NCBI RefSeq assembly: GCF_003990335.1
Contig: NZ_CP034683.1
Span: 3,455,501-3,519,500, forward strand
Reading direction: 5' to 3'
Length of the DNA stretch: 64,000 nucleotides
Origin: Rheinheimera mangrovi
Lineage (GTDB): Bacteria > Pseudomonadota > Gammaproteobacteria > Enterobacterales > Alteromonadaceae
Under the pieces are notes generated by a model. The model did no database searches. It saw only the letters and a list, made by a program, of their open reading frames with translations, and was not told where the DNA came from. Made by a program: the position numbers and the translations under genes. Positions 56,109-64,000 of the stretch are shown piece by piece; position 1 is the first letter of the stretch, and each line of letters opens with the position of its first letter.

Positions 56109-56954
56109 ATGCAAAAAACTCATTTAGAACTGACTCAGGTAGGCATCAGTTTCCCGACCGAAAAAGGCCCTTTTGTAGCACTGCAAAACGTCAATTTACA
56201 TATTAAAAAAGGCGAGTTTGTCAGCCTGATTGGTCACTCCGGCTGTGGTAAATCCACAGTGCTGAATATTGTCGCCGGTCTACATCAGGCAAGTGCTGGG
56301 GGGGTGATTTTAAATCAGAAAGAAGTCACAGAGCCAGGTCCTGAGCGGGCTGTGGTATTTCAAAACCATTCATTATTACCTTGGCTGACTGTGTATCAAA
56401 ACGTCGAGCTGGCGGTAAAACAGCAGTCCAAGGGCAAAAAAACCAAAGCAGAAATTCGAGATTGGGTGGAACACAATCTGGCCTTAGTGCATATGAGCCA
56501 TGCGCTGGATAAAAGGCCTAATGAAATATCAGGCGGTATGAAACAACGGGTCGGCATAGCTCGGGCTTTGGCGATGCAACCTGAAGTTCTGTTGATGGAT
56601 GAACCCTTTGGCGCTTTGGATGCGTTAACCCGCGCTCACTTGCAGGATTCGTTAATGGATATTCAGGCGCAGCTAAATACCACTGTGATGATGATCACCC
56701 ACGACGTGGATGAAGCCGTGCTGTTGTCCGACCGCATTGTGATGATGACCAATGGCCCGGCCGCCACTATAGGCGAAATTTTAACAGTCGATTTGCCTCG
56801 CCCGCGCCACAGACTGCAACTGGCCGATGATCCGACTTATAACCACTACCGCCATCAGGTGCTGAGCTTTTTGTATGAAAAGCAGCGCAAAGTGGAAGAT
56901 TTGGGTAGTAAAAGAGCAGAAAAACAGCAGCAAAAAACTCAGGCCAGCGCCTGA
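56109..56954 (+). CDS. nrtC: Nitrate ABC transporter ATPase
   Basis: The 281-residue ATPase is the single-domain NrtD/NasD-type component. Walker A GHSGCGKST, signature ISGGMKQRVGIARAL, Walker B VLLMDEPFGALD and the switch His in MITHDVDEA are complete. There is no fused NrtA-like domain at the C-terminus, unlike cyanobacterial NrtC. Eight bases separate it from nrtB. Confidence 0.92.
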   Translation: MQKTHLELTQVGISFPTEKGPFVALQNVNLHIKKGEFVSLIGHSGCGKSTVLNIVAGLHQASAGGVILNQKEVTEPGPERAVVFQNHSLLPWLTVYQNVELAVKQQSKGKKTKAEIRDWVEHNLALVHMSHALDKRPNEISGGMKQRVGIARALAMQPEVLLMDEPFGALDALTRAHLQDSLMDIQAQLNTTVMMITHDVDEAVLLSDRIVMMTNGPAATIGEILTVDLPRPRHRLQLADDPTYNHYRHQVLSFLYEKQRKVEDLGSKRAEKQQQKTQASA

Positions 56955-56984
56955 GCTTCAGTATAAGGCGACAAGGAGCAAGCA

Positions 56985-58220
56985 ATGAAAGCAGCAGATT
57001 TAGTCATTATTGGTAACGGTATGGCCTGTCATAAATTGCTGGCTGAATTGGTGCAACAGCCAGGCCGGCCTGCCCGTATTCTGGTGTTTGGTGCTGAAAC
57101 CAAAGCAGCCTACAACAGAGTCTTGCTGTCCTCACTACTGGCTGGCGAGCTTGCTGACGAAGCAGCAGAATTGTGCTCTGCCGACTGGTATCAGCAGCAC
57201 GGCATAGAACTGGTGCTGAATGACGCCATAGTACATCTGGATAAAGACAAAAAACAGCTGATTAGCCGCAGTGGCTTAGTAGTGCACTATCAGCAACTGG
57301 TCATGGCTGTGGGCGCGCAAGCAACCAAACCGGCTTATGCTCACACTGGTATGGCCGGGCTTTGCAGCTTCAGAAACTGGCAGGATTTAGCACAGTTGCG
57401 TGAAGTGGCAGCCAAAGGCGGCAAAGCCATAGTGCTGGGCGGTGGTTTTTTAGGTCTGGAGGCGGCTGAAGGTTTACGCAAACAAGGCATGCAAGTCACT
57501 TTGTTGCAACGCAGCTCTTATCTGCTAAATCGCCAGCTCGACCCAACAGCAGCGCTTTTATTGCAGCAACGGTTGGAGCTCAGAGGCCTGCAGCTGTTCA
57601 CCAACACCACAGTAGCAAAGCTGCTGCAACAGGATGACAAATTCAGTGGCTTAGTACTGACTGATGGCACAGAACTAAAAGCTGATGTGCTGGTGCTGGC
57701 ACTTGGTATCAGTCCTGATATTCAATTGGCGCAACAGGCCGGATTAAAAACCGATGCAGGTATTTGTGTCGACGCCCAGTTACGTAGCTCAGACCCCGCA
57801 GTGTTTGCCTTAGGTGAATGTTGCCAGTTGGGTGAACAGACCTTTGGCCTGGTGGCCCCTATTACCGCTCAGGCGATGGTGTTAGCCGCGGTATTAGCAG
57901 GCCAACACGCCAGCTATCAGCCGTCCGACAGCAGCACCCAGCTTAAAATCAGCGGTATTCAATTAAGCTCCTGCGGTGATATTCCGGCTTTAGTATCAAA
58001 GCCCACTCTGCAGCAGCTTTGTTATCAGGATCAGCAGCATCACGACTACCGCAGACTCTGGCTGGATGCAGAGCAGCGACTTGTTGGCGCTGTCTGTTTA
58101 GGGGATACCAGCTTATCTGGCTTTTATGCCGGACTGATTAATCAAGGCACTGTGATCCATTGCAGTACAGAGCTGTTGTTTGGCCCAGCAGTATTTGGTT
58201 CAGCGCAAATTGCGGCTTAA
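56985..58220 (+). CDS. FAD/NAD(P)H-dependent oxidoreductase, probable nitrate/nitrite reductase electron donor
   Basis: This 411-residue pyridine nucleotide-disulfide-oxidoreductase-fold protein resembles the N-terminal part of NirB and the NasC/NasB-type small subunits. FAD motif IIGNGMACHKLLAEL, NAD motif VLGGGFLGLEAAEGL and the C-terminal FAD loop DPAVFALGECCQ are present. It lacks the BFD iron-sulfur and sirohaem domains of full NirB. It probably feeds electrons from NAD(P)H to a nitrate reductase encoded outside the window. Rubredoxin- or ferredoxin-reductase function is an alternative. Confidence 0.75.
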   Translation: MKAADLVIIGNGMACHKLLAELVQQPGRPARILVFGAETKAAYNRVLLSSLLAGELADEAAELCSADWYQQHGIELVLNDAIVHLDKDKKQLISRSGLVVHYQQLVMAVGAQATKPAYAHTGMAGLCSFRNWQDLAQLREVAAKGGKAIVLGGGFLGLEAAEGLRKQGMQVTLLQRSSYLLNRQLDPTAALLLQQRLELRGLQLFTNTTVAKLLQQDDKFSGLVLTDGTELKADVLVLALGISPDIQLAQQAGLKTDAGICVDAQLRSSDPAVFALGECCQLGEQTFGLVAPITAQAMVLAAVLAGQHASYQPSDSSTQLKISGIQLSSCGDIPALVSKPTLQQLCYQDQQHHDYRRLWLDAEQRLVGAVCLGDTSLSGFYAGLINQGTVIHCSTELLFGPAVFGSAQIAA

Positions 58221-58235
58221 ATGCTAAGGACTGAT

Positions 58236-59240
58236 ATGCAGCACCAGTTAGCCGTTTCATCACAGAGCACCAGCGCTTTAACCGATAGCTTTGGCCGTAG
58301 CTTTGGTTACCTGCGTTTATCTGTGACAGAGCAATGTAATTTTCGCTGCCTGTATTGCCTGCCGGATGGCAGCCACTGCGAAATGAAAACCGAATTAAGC
58401 CTGCAGGAAATTAAACAGCTGGTGACTGTATTTGCTGAACTTGGCACCAGCAAAGTACGGATCACAGGCGGAGAACCCAGTTTACGTAAAGACTTAACCG
58501 CCATTATCAACACAGTCAAAGCTATTCCCGGCATTCAGACTGTGGCTTTAAGTACCAATGGTTACCGGCTAGAAAAAGAAGTGCGCAACTGGCGCCAAGC
58601 AGGTTTGGATCAACTGACGGTTAGTGTCGACAGTCTGGACAGAGCCACTTTTGAGCTGGTGACAGGTCAGGATAAATTGCCACAAATTATGGCAGGGCTG
58701 GAGCTGGCAGACAGCCTGGGGTTTGACAGTATTAAACTCAATACTGTGCTGTTAAAACAACACAATGCAGCGGCCTTGAGTGACTTTCAGACTTTAGTGC
58801 AGCAGAAAAACTGGACCTTACGTTTTATCGAACTGATGCAAACCCAAAGCGGTGTGGCGTTTTTTCGTCAACAGCATTTATCGGCCCAGAAGCTTGAACA
58901 ACAACTGCAACAACAAGGCTGGACCGCCTTAACAAAAACCGCTACTTCAGGCCCGGCCCGCGAATACCAGCACCCGGATTATCCCGGCCGTTTAGGTTTT
59001 ATTACCCCCTACCAGCAAGATTTTTGTGACAGTTGCAACAGGTTGCGGGTGTCCAGCACAGGTCAGTTATTTTTGTGTTTATTTGCCGAACAACACCAAA
59101 ACCTGCGGCCTTTACTGAGCGAGCCTGCTGCTCAACTCAAAAGCTGGTTACAGCTGCAAGTTCAGCAGAAAAAAGCCAGCCACTTTTTACACCAACAGAA
59201 CCCGGGCGCAACCCGGGACTTCGCCATGATAGGTGGCTAA
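58236..59240 (+). CDS. moaA: GTP 3',8-cyclase (molybdenum cofactor biosynthesis MoaA)
   Basis: This 334-residue radical SAM enzyme converts GTP to cyclic dehydro-GTP, the first step of Moco synthesis. The N-terminal cluster motif is CNFRCLYC and the C-terminal cluster CDSCNRLRVSSTG...C. The conserved C-terminal GG (MIGG) is intact. I start it at the ATG at 58236 with AAGGA five bases upstream; the ATG five codons earlier abuts the previous stop and lacks a site. Confidence 0.95.
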   Translation: MQHQLAVSSQSTSALTDSFGRSFGYLRLSVTEQCNFRCLYCLPDGSHCEMKTELSLQEIKQLVTVFAELGTSKVRITGGEPSLRKDLTAIINTVKAIPGIQTVALSTNGYRLEKEVRNWRQAGLDQLTVSVDSLDRATFELVTGQDKLPQIMAGLELADSLGFDSIKLNTVLLKQHNAAALSDFQTLVQQKNWTLRFIELMQTQSGVAFFRQQHLSAQKLEQQLQQQGWTALTKTATSGPAREYQHPDYPGRLGFITPYQQDFCDSCNRLRVSSTGQLFLCLFAEQHQNLRPLLSEPAAQLKSWLQLQVQQKKASHFLHQQNPGATRDFAMIGG

Positions 59241-59249
59241 GGAGGAAAA

Positions 59250-59852
59250 ATGCTTGAAAACTTTAGCGCAATTTTACTCTGTGGTGGCAAGTCCAGCCGA
59301 ATGGGCCAGGACAAAGCCTTAATGCGTTATGAAGCTTCACCTTATCGTTGGCAAGGTATGGCACCGACCTTGCTGGAACACCAGCAACTGCTGCTAATTC
59401 AGGCCGGTGCCAGCGAAATTTTACTCAGTGGTAACAGAGCAGGCGCCATTGCCGATCATTGGCCTGACAAAGGCCCGCTGGCCGGTATTCATGCCTGTTT
59501 AATTCTGGGTAAACACCAGCTGAATCTGGTGATCCCTGTCGATATGCCCGGCCTGAGTCCGGCTTTGCTGGAAACTTTAGTGCAGCGGCATCAGGGCGAT
59601 ATCAGCGCTTTTACCGAGAGCACTATGCCTTGTGTGCTGCGCCGTTCAGAAGCCATGCTCGACTACCTGGAGCTGCAATTGCAGCAAGGGGGTTCAGAGT
59701 GTTCACTCTGGCAATTGCAACAACAATGGCAAGTTTATCAAACGCCCTGCCCGTCGCCGGAGCAGCTGTTTAACCTCAATACCATCACAGAATGGCGCCA
59801 GCACCAAAGCGCCAGGGAGAATCTATGGCCTTTCAGTTCAGTAGCTTATTAA
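59250..59852 (+). CDS. mobA: Molybdenum cofactor guanylyltransferase
   Basis: MobA (200 residues) adds GMP to Moco, giving the MGD form used by bacterial nitrate reductases. The nucleotide-binding start is LCGGKSSRMGQDKAL, followed by WPDKGPLAGIHA and VIPVDMPGL. Its presence supports an assimilatory MGD-type reductase as the client. GGAGG precedes the ATG. Overlaps moaB by 28 bases. Confidence 0.93.
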   Translation: MLENFSAILLCGGKSSRMGQDKALMRYEASPYRWQGMAPTLLEHQQLLLIQAGASEILLSGNRAGAIADHWPDKGPLAGIHACLILGKHQLNLVIPVDMPGLSPALLETLVQRHQGDISAFTESTMPCVLRRSEAMLDYLELQLQQGGSECSLWQLQQQWQVYQTPCPSPEQLFNLNTITEWRQHQSARENLWPFSSVAY

Positions 59853-60373
59853 CGCCTTTATCCATCGCAGTGCTGACGGTGTCCGACACCAGAACGCCGG
59901 ATAACGACAGTTCTGGGGATTGCCTGGTCGAGCGTTTAACCCAGGCAGGCCATCAGCTGGCGGAGCGGCGTATTGTCAAAGACGATCTGTATCAGATTCG
60001 GGCTTTGGTCTCGCAATGGCTTATCTCGCCTGCTATTCAGGTAATTTTACTGACAGGTGGCACAGGTTTTACCGAGCGCGACTCAACACCAGAAGCGATT
60101 AAACCTTTGCTGGATAAAGAAATTATTGGTTTTGGTGAGTCGTTTCGTCAGTTGAGTTGGCAGCAGGTCGGCAGCTCTACTATTCAGTCGCGCGCTTTGG
60201 CCGGTTTAGCCAATAAAACCCTGATTGTTTGCTTACCTGGGTCACCCAACGCCTGTGCCACAGGTTGGGATTTGATTTTATTGGATCAGCTGGATTCACG
60301 GCACAAGCCCTGTAATTTAGTACCACATTTAAAAGCCTCCGCTGTGACTTTATGCCAGCCAAGGAGCGCCTGA
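59825..60373 (+). CDS. moaB: Molybdopterin adenylyltransferase-like protein MoaB/MogA
   Basis: The 182-residue MogA/MoaB-fold protein has VLTVSDTRTPDNDSSGD, LTGGTGFTERDSTPEAI and LPGSPNACATGWDLIL. The start at 59825 has GGGAG five to six bases before it and lies within the end of mobA. It would adenylate molybdopterin before molybdate insertion by MoeA. Whether it is functionally MoaB or MogA cannot be decided here; no other mogA is in the window. Confidence 0.9.
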   Translation: MAFQFSSLLTPLSIAVLTVSDTRTPDNDSSGDCLVERLTQAGHQLAERRIVKDDLYQIRALVSQWLISPAIQVILLTGGTGFTERDSTPEAIKPLLDKEIIGFGESFRQLSWQQVGSSTIQSRALAGLANKTLIVCLPGSPNACATGWDLILLDQLDSRHKPCNLVPHLKASAVTLCQPRSA

Positions 60374-60876
60374 TGCAACAGCTCACTCATCTGGATCAAA
60401 GCGGTCAGGCTTTTATGATCGATGTCAGCCCAAAAGCAGTGACCACCAGGCAAGCTACAGCCACAGCCTTGCTGCACACCACCAGCCAGGTGATCCAACT
60501 GATAGAACAGCAACTGGTAAAAAAAGGCGATGTGCTGGCAACAGCCCGTCTTGCCGGCATTATGGCAGCCAAACAAACCAGTCAGTTGATCCCTTTGTGT
60601 CACCCTCTGCCACTGAGCCAGGTGCAGGTGCATTTTCAATTGGATCAGGCCAAAGGCCAAATTCGTATTCAGTGCTGCTGCAAAGTCACAGCCAATACGG
60701 GTGTTGAAATGGAAGCCATGACAGGGGTTTGTATTGCGGCTTTAACTTTGTACGACATGGTTAAAGCTGTAGACCCAGCCCTGCAAATCAGTGCTGTGCA
60801 ACTGCTGGAAAAACAAGGTGGTAAATCCGGGCTCTGGCTGTCACCCCATATACAGAAGGAAACAGCAGATGCTTAA
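60373..60876 (+). CDS. moaC: Cyclic pyranopterin monophosphate synthase
   Basis: MoaC (167 residues) converts the MoaA product to cyclic pyranopterin monophosphate. IPLCHPLPL, KGDVLATARLAGI, GVEMEAMTGV, the catalytic Lys in MVKAVDPAL and the C-terminal GGKSG are present. The start is the ATG of TGATG at the moaB stop, six bases after AAGGAG. The 'MCKAVD' Cys of the usual motif is Val here. Confidence 0.94.
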   Translation: MQQLTHLDQSGQAFMIDVSPKAVTTRQATATALLHTTSQVIQLIEQQLVKKGDVLATARLAGIMAAKQTSQLIPLCHPLPLSQVQVHFQLDQAKGQIRIQCCCKVTANTGVEMEAMTGVCIAALTLYDMVKAVDPALQISAVQLLEKQGGKSGLWLSPHIQKETADA

Positions 60877-61117
60877 AGTGGTGTTTTTTGCCAGTTTGCG
60901 TGAAGAGCTGGCGACCCGTGAATTGCAGCTAGTGTTGCATCAGCCTTTAACAGTGGCAGAGCTAAAACAACAACTGGCCTTAACCAGCCCTTTGTGGTTG
61001 CGCCAGCTGTGCGAGCGGCAAATATTGCAGGCGGTCAATCAGCAACTTGTTGGGCCGGACCATCCACTGCAGCAAGGTGATGAAGTGGCGTTTTTTCCTA
61101 TGGTGACAGGAGGCTGA
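60869..61117 (+). CDS. moaD: Molybdopterin synthase sulfur carrier subunit
   Basis: MoaD (82 residues) is a ubiquitin-like sulfur carrier. It ends in the required Gly-Gly (MVTGG) that is thiocarboxylated by MoeB. The start at 60869 has AAGGA eight bases upstream and overlaps moaC by eight bases. Confidence 0.94.
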   Translation: MLKVVFFASLREELATRELQLVLHQPLTVAELKQQLALTSPLWLRQLCERQILQAVNQQLVGPDHPLQQGDEVAFFPMVTGG

Positions 61118-61669
61118 ATGTCTTTCAGTTGCAAGATTGAAGTTCGGGTACAAACAGAAGACTTTGCCGTTGCAGCTGTTTATCAGCAGTTACTTAGCCA
61201 TAGTCCGGACTGTGGCGCTATTTGTCTGTTTGTCGGTAAAGTACGGCAGTTTCAACTGGACGATGCAGGCCAAAACCCGCAACACACCAGCGCTTTATTG
61301 CTGGAACATTATCCGGGCATGACAGAGCGGGTGTTACTGCAACTGGCTGAACAAGCCGCCAGCCGCTGGCCTTTGCAGCATATTCAGCTGTTCCACAGAA
61401 CAGGGCTGCTGGGGCCAAATGAACAAATCGTGCTGGTGGCCGTTAGCTCACCACACAGAGCTGATAGTTTTGCCGCCACGGAGTTTTTAATGGATCAGCT
61501 TAAAAGCCAGGCACCCTTTTGGAAAAAACAGCACCATTTATACCCACAACAGCACCAGCTACAAAGCCAGTGGTTGCAATCAAAAGACAGCGATCTGGTC
61601 GCGGCCCGGCGTTGGTACAACCCGGAACAGTTACCACTGCTGTTAAAGGCCACAGATGCGCGGCCTTAA
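61118..61669 (+). CDS. moaE: Molybdopterin synthase catalytic subunit
   Basis: MoaE (183 residues) transfers sulfur from MoaD to the pyranopterin. LEHYPGMTE, HRTGLLGPNEQIVLVAVSSPHR and the catalytic Lys in FWKKQ are present. It directly follows moaD with GGAGG in front. The N-terminus is standard and the C-terminal tail is somewhat longer than in E. coli. Confidence 0.94.
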   Translation: MSFSCKIEVRVQTEDFAVAAVYQQLLSHSPDCGAICLFVGKVRQFQLDDAGQNPQHTSALLLEHYPGMTERVLLQLAEQAASRWPLQHIQLFHRTGLLGPNEQIVLVAVSSPHRADSFAATEFLMDQLKSQAPFWKKQHHLYPQQHQLQSQWLQSKDSDLVAARRWYNPEQLPLLLKATDARP

Positions 61670-62438
61670 GCAAGTTTTTGCTGCGTTGATCTTCAGTTGC
61701 AGTACCAATGCTGCACAGCTGATAGCGGCGGCTTCGGATTTGCGCTTAGTACTGCCATTGCTATTGCAGCAGTATCAGGCTGAAACCGGCGTTAATATCG
61801 AGCCGGTCTTTGCCTCCTCCGGCAAGCTCAGTCAACAAATTCAGCATGGCGCGCCTTTTTCGTTATTTTTGGCGGCCGACTCTTTGTACACCAACAACTT
61901 GCTGCAACAATGCAGCCTAATGCAGCACTGCCAGACAGGCATCTATGGTCAGGGCCAGTTAGTGATTTGGTATCACCATCGTTTTGAAACTGCAGAACAA
62001 GCGCTGGCGCAAAGCCAACATATAGCCATAGCTGATCCAAACCACGCGCCTTATGGCAAAGCCGCTTTGGCCTATTTGCAGCAGCATGCACTTTGGTCAC
62101 AACTACAGCCTAAAATTCGCCGCAGCGACAATGCTGCTTTGGTGTTGCATATGCTAAGTACAGGTCAGGCCGAAGTAGGTTTCATCGGTCACGCATTATT
62201 GCCAGAGACAAGGCTACAGCAGTTATTACCACAAGCCCAACAGCAGCAGTTGCAGTTGTTACAAAAGCTGGGCCGAACCGACGTGGTAGCCAGGCATTTA
62301 TATCCGGCTATCCGTCATAGCTGGTTTTACCGGCCCGATGCCAACCAACCAGAAATCAAAACATTTTTAGACTGGATGCTGGCTGCAAAACAACAGCAGT
62401 TTTGGTCTGCAGCGGGTTTTAAAATGGTGCAGCACTAA
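61656..62438 (+). CDS. modA: Molybdate ABC transporter substrate-binding protein
   Basis: The 260-residue periplasmic ModA has a signal peptide (ALIFSCSTNA-AQ), AAASDLRLVLPLLL and the oxyanion-contacting FASSGKLSQQIQHGAPFSLFLAADS. ATG overlaps moaE by 14 bases. Supplies molybdate for the cofactor made by the same operon. Confidence 0.93.
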   Translation: MRGLKQVFAALIFSCSTNAAQLIAAASDLRLVLPLLLQQYQAETGVNIEPVFASSGKLSQQIQHGAPFSLFLAADSLYTNNLLQQCSLMQHCQTGIYGQGQLVIWYHHRFETAEQALAQSQHIAIADPNHAPYGKAALAYLQQHALWSQLQPKIRRSDNAALVLHMLSTGQAEVGFIGHALLPETRLQQLLPQAQQQQLQLLQKLGRTDVVARHLYPAIRHSWFYRPDANQPEIKTFLDWMLAAKQQQFWSAAGFKMVQH

Positions 62439-63121
62439 TGCTGTATCCAGCCGAATGGCAAGCCTTATGGCTGACAATCAAACTGGCGCTACTGAGCAGC
62501 CTGCTATTACTGCTACTGACCGCACCGCTGGCCTGGTGGCTGAGCAGGGGCCAAAGTTCAGGCCGTAATGCAATCAATGCCCTACTGACCTTGCCTTTGG
62601 TCTTACCCCCTACCGTCTTAGGTTTTTATTTAGTCTTGTTACTGAGTCCGGACTCCTGGTTTAGCCAGTTATTACGCCTGATGGGGGTTGAAGCTTTGGC
62701 CTTTCGTTTTGAGGGGTTAGTCCTTGCCTCTATGTTGTATTCTTTGCCTTTTGTGGTGCAACCGCTGCAACAGGGCTTTGGCCAAATCGCTCAGGATTTA
62801 CTACAGCAAAGCCAGGCCTTAGGTGCCAACCGCTGGCAGTTAGTGGCTCAGCTCATTTGGCCTTTAAGCCGCCCTGCTCTTGTCAGCGCTTTTATTTTAA
62901 GCTTTGCCCATACCCTCGGCGAATTCGGCATAGTGCTGATGATAGGCGGCAATATTCCGGGCCAAACCCAGCTGCTGTCGATGCTGATTTATGATCAGGT
63001 CGAAAGCCTGAATTATGCCCGCGCCCATCTGTTATCCGGCTTGTTATTGCTGTTTTCTTTTTCTGTATTGTTTTGGCTGTATCAGCAACAGCGAGGGCTG
63101 CAACAGAGGAGCCAGCAATGA
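62438..63121 (+). CDS. modB: Molybdate ABC transporter permease
   Basis: This 227-residue permease has five or six hydrophobic helices and the ModB pattern LPLVLPPTVLGFYLVLLL and the EAA-like loop QALGANRWQLVAQLIWPLSRPALV with AHTLGEFGIVLMIGGNIPG. It overlaps modA by one base (TAATG). Confidence 0.94.
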   Translation: MLYPAEWQALWLTIKLALLSSLLLLLLTAPLAWWLSRGQSSGRNAINALLTLPLVLPPTVLGFYLVLLLSPDSWFSQLLRLMGVEALAFRFEGLVLASMLYSLPFVVQPLQQGFGQIAQDLLQQSQALGANRWQLVAQLIWPLSRPALVSAFILSFAHTLGEFGIVLMIGGNIPGQTQLLSMLIYDQVESLNYARAHLLSGLLLLFSFSVLFWLYQQQRGLQQRSQQ

Positions 63122-63792
63122 GTCTGAAACTAAAGCTGAACTGGTCAGCCACCAACTTTTCTCTGCTCCTAGAAGTAGAGCTTACCAATCACAGGATTGG
63201 CATCTATGGTCAATCCGGCAGTGGTAAAACCTCGATGCTTAAAGCCATAGCCGGATTATTCCCTGCAGCCGCAGCGTTTTGCAGTGTTGATGACGAGTTG
63301 TGGCAACAAGGCTCATTTCAGCAGCCGTTATCAAAACGTAAAGCGCTCTATCTGGCACCTGAAGCTGTATTAATGCCACATAAAACTGCACTGCAACAGT
63401 TACAACTGGCCAGCCGTTGGAGCCAATCCACTGCAGATATCACGCAAATTATTCAGGACTTTGAATTAGAGTCACTTCTGGCCTTGTATCCGTCACAGCT
63501 GTCTTCAGGGCAGCAGCAAAAACTGGCCTTGGCTCAGGCGCTTATCGCCAAACCCCGCCTGCTGTTGCTGGATGAAGCGCTGGCCCATCTGGATCATCAA
63601 CAAAAAGCAGCAGTGCTGCAAAAGCTGAAACACTATCAGCAACAACAAGGTTTTATGCTGCTTTGGGTCAGTCACCAGATGGAAGATTTATGCCTGCACT
63701 GCGATGAAATTATCTGGTTAAAACAAGGCAAGTTGCAGCTGCAACAGCAGCTGTCATCACCAGACCCCAGCCGGATCTTTTATGCTATTTAG
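63118..63792 (+). CDS. modC: Molybdate ABC transporter ATPase, short form
   Basis: The 224-residue ATPase has Walker A GQSGSGKTS, signature LSSGQQQKLALAQAL and Walker B LLLLDEALAHLD. It lacks the C-terminal molybdopterin-binding TOBE domain of full-length ModC (about 350 residues). The ATG overlaps the modB stop (ATGA). Last gene of the operon; overlaps the end of moeA by four bases on the opposite strand. Confidence 0.9.
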   Translation: MSLKLKLNWSATNFSLLLEVELTNHRIGIYGQSGSGKTSMLKAIAGLFPAAAAFCSVDDELWQQGSFQQPLSKRKALYLAPEAVLMPHKTALQQLQLASRWSQSTADITQIIQDFELESLLALYPSQLSSGQQQKLALAQALIAKPRLLLLDEALAHLDHQQKAAVLQKLKHYQQQQGFMLLWVSHQMEDLCLHCDEIIWLKQGKLQLQQQLSSPDPSRIFYAI

Positions 63793-64000
63793 CGCAAACA
63801 AAAGGCCAAAGGCTGTAACAATACTTGCTCCCCGGCTTTGACGCCTGAACCTGCAGCGGGCAACACCACCAGGGTATCAGCACGCGCCAGTTCAATTAAA
63901 GCCGCAGAACTTTGACTGGCGGCAGGCACTACGGAGCCTGAGTCTTGTTCAGTGCAAAAATGCGCACGCTGAAACTCCAGCCGCCCGGTTTTTTTAGCAA
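63789..64000 (-). CDS. moeA: Molybdopterin molybdenumtransferase MoeA (3' part only)
   Basis: The last 70 codons of a gene that continues beyond the right edge. The visible translation contains GRLEFQRAHF, and RADTLVVLPAAGSGVKAGEQVLLQ, which match the C-terminal domain IV of MoeA (molybdate insertion). It converges with modC (tail-to-tail, four-base overlap) and completes the cofactor gene set. Confidence 0.85.
   Translation of the reverse strand, partial: AKKTGRLEFQRAHFCTEQDSGSVVPAASQSSAALIELARADTLVVLPAAGSGVKAGEQVLLQPLAFCLR

Overview
The window is a 64 kb stretch of a gammaproteobacterial chromosome. The gene order lolB-ispE-prs divergent from hemA-prfA-prmC-sirB2-sirB1-kdsA is the classic enteric/marine gammaproteobacterial arrangement. 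The mix of M16/M61 peptidases, plant-polysaccharide degradation and Shewanella/Alteromonas-like intergenic repeats suggests a free-living aquatic member of the Alteromonadales/Chromatiaceae, Rheinheimera-like. The genus is an inference from gene content only.

Layout. 1-9.9 kb: nucleoside salvage (deoB-deoD), a chemoreceptor, a pterin pair (folM/folK-like), a metallo-beta-lactamase-fold hydrolase, a secreted esterase/depolymerase, an M61 peptidase and a HAD phosphatase. 9.9-10.3 kb: a Phe-Thr-Phe tRNA operon. 10.3-27.5 kb: the hemA/kdsA/prs/pth core block, interrupted at three points: about 3.6 kb between prmC and sirB2 (HD-GYP response regulator, DUF1801, DUF3303-like, lgt), and two nearly identical 1436-bp IS4-family elements, one after prs and one after ychF. 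Both IS copies carry target duplications and both sit exactly in the apex of an intrinsic terminator hairpin. 28-30.2 kb: a POT peptide transporter and a Met-Leu-Gln-Gln tRNA operon. 30.3-38.1 kb: a lipoprotein endo-arabinanase, an uncharacterised TPR/DUF3142 pair and an M16 peptidase pair.

38.2-53.3 kb is an L-arabinan/L-arabinose locus. Three secreted GH43 enzymes (30.3, 38.3 and 50.4 kb) release arabinose, and a YtfQ/YtfR/YtfT/YjfF-type ABC importer takes it up. A non-phosphorylating route (mutarotase, SDR dehydrogenase, SMP-30 lactonase, IlvD/Edd-type arabonate dehydratase, FAH-type AraD1, ketoglutarate semialdehyde dehydrogenase) then carries it to 2-oxoglutarate. A FadR-subfamily GntR regulator closes the locus, and four matches to T(T/A)GTA(A/T)TAC(T/A)A lie at the promoters of its transcription units.

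53.4-64 kb is a 13-gene operon: nrtABC nitrate uptake, a FAD/NAD(P)H reductase, moaA-mobA-moaB-moaC-moaD-moaE and modABC, with moeA converging from the right edge. Its leader shows a sigma-54 promoter, candidate NtrC sites, and an ANTAR-type two-hairpin antiterminator whose second hairpin overlaps a strong intrinsic terminator. The nitrate and nitrite reductase genes themselves are not in the window.
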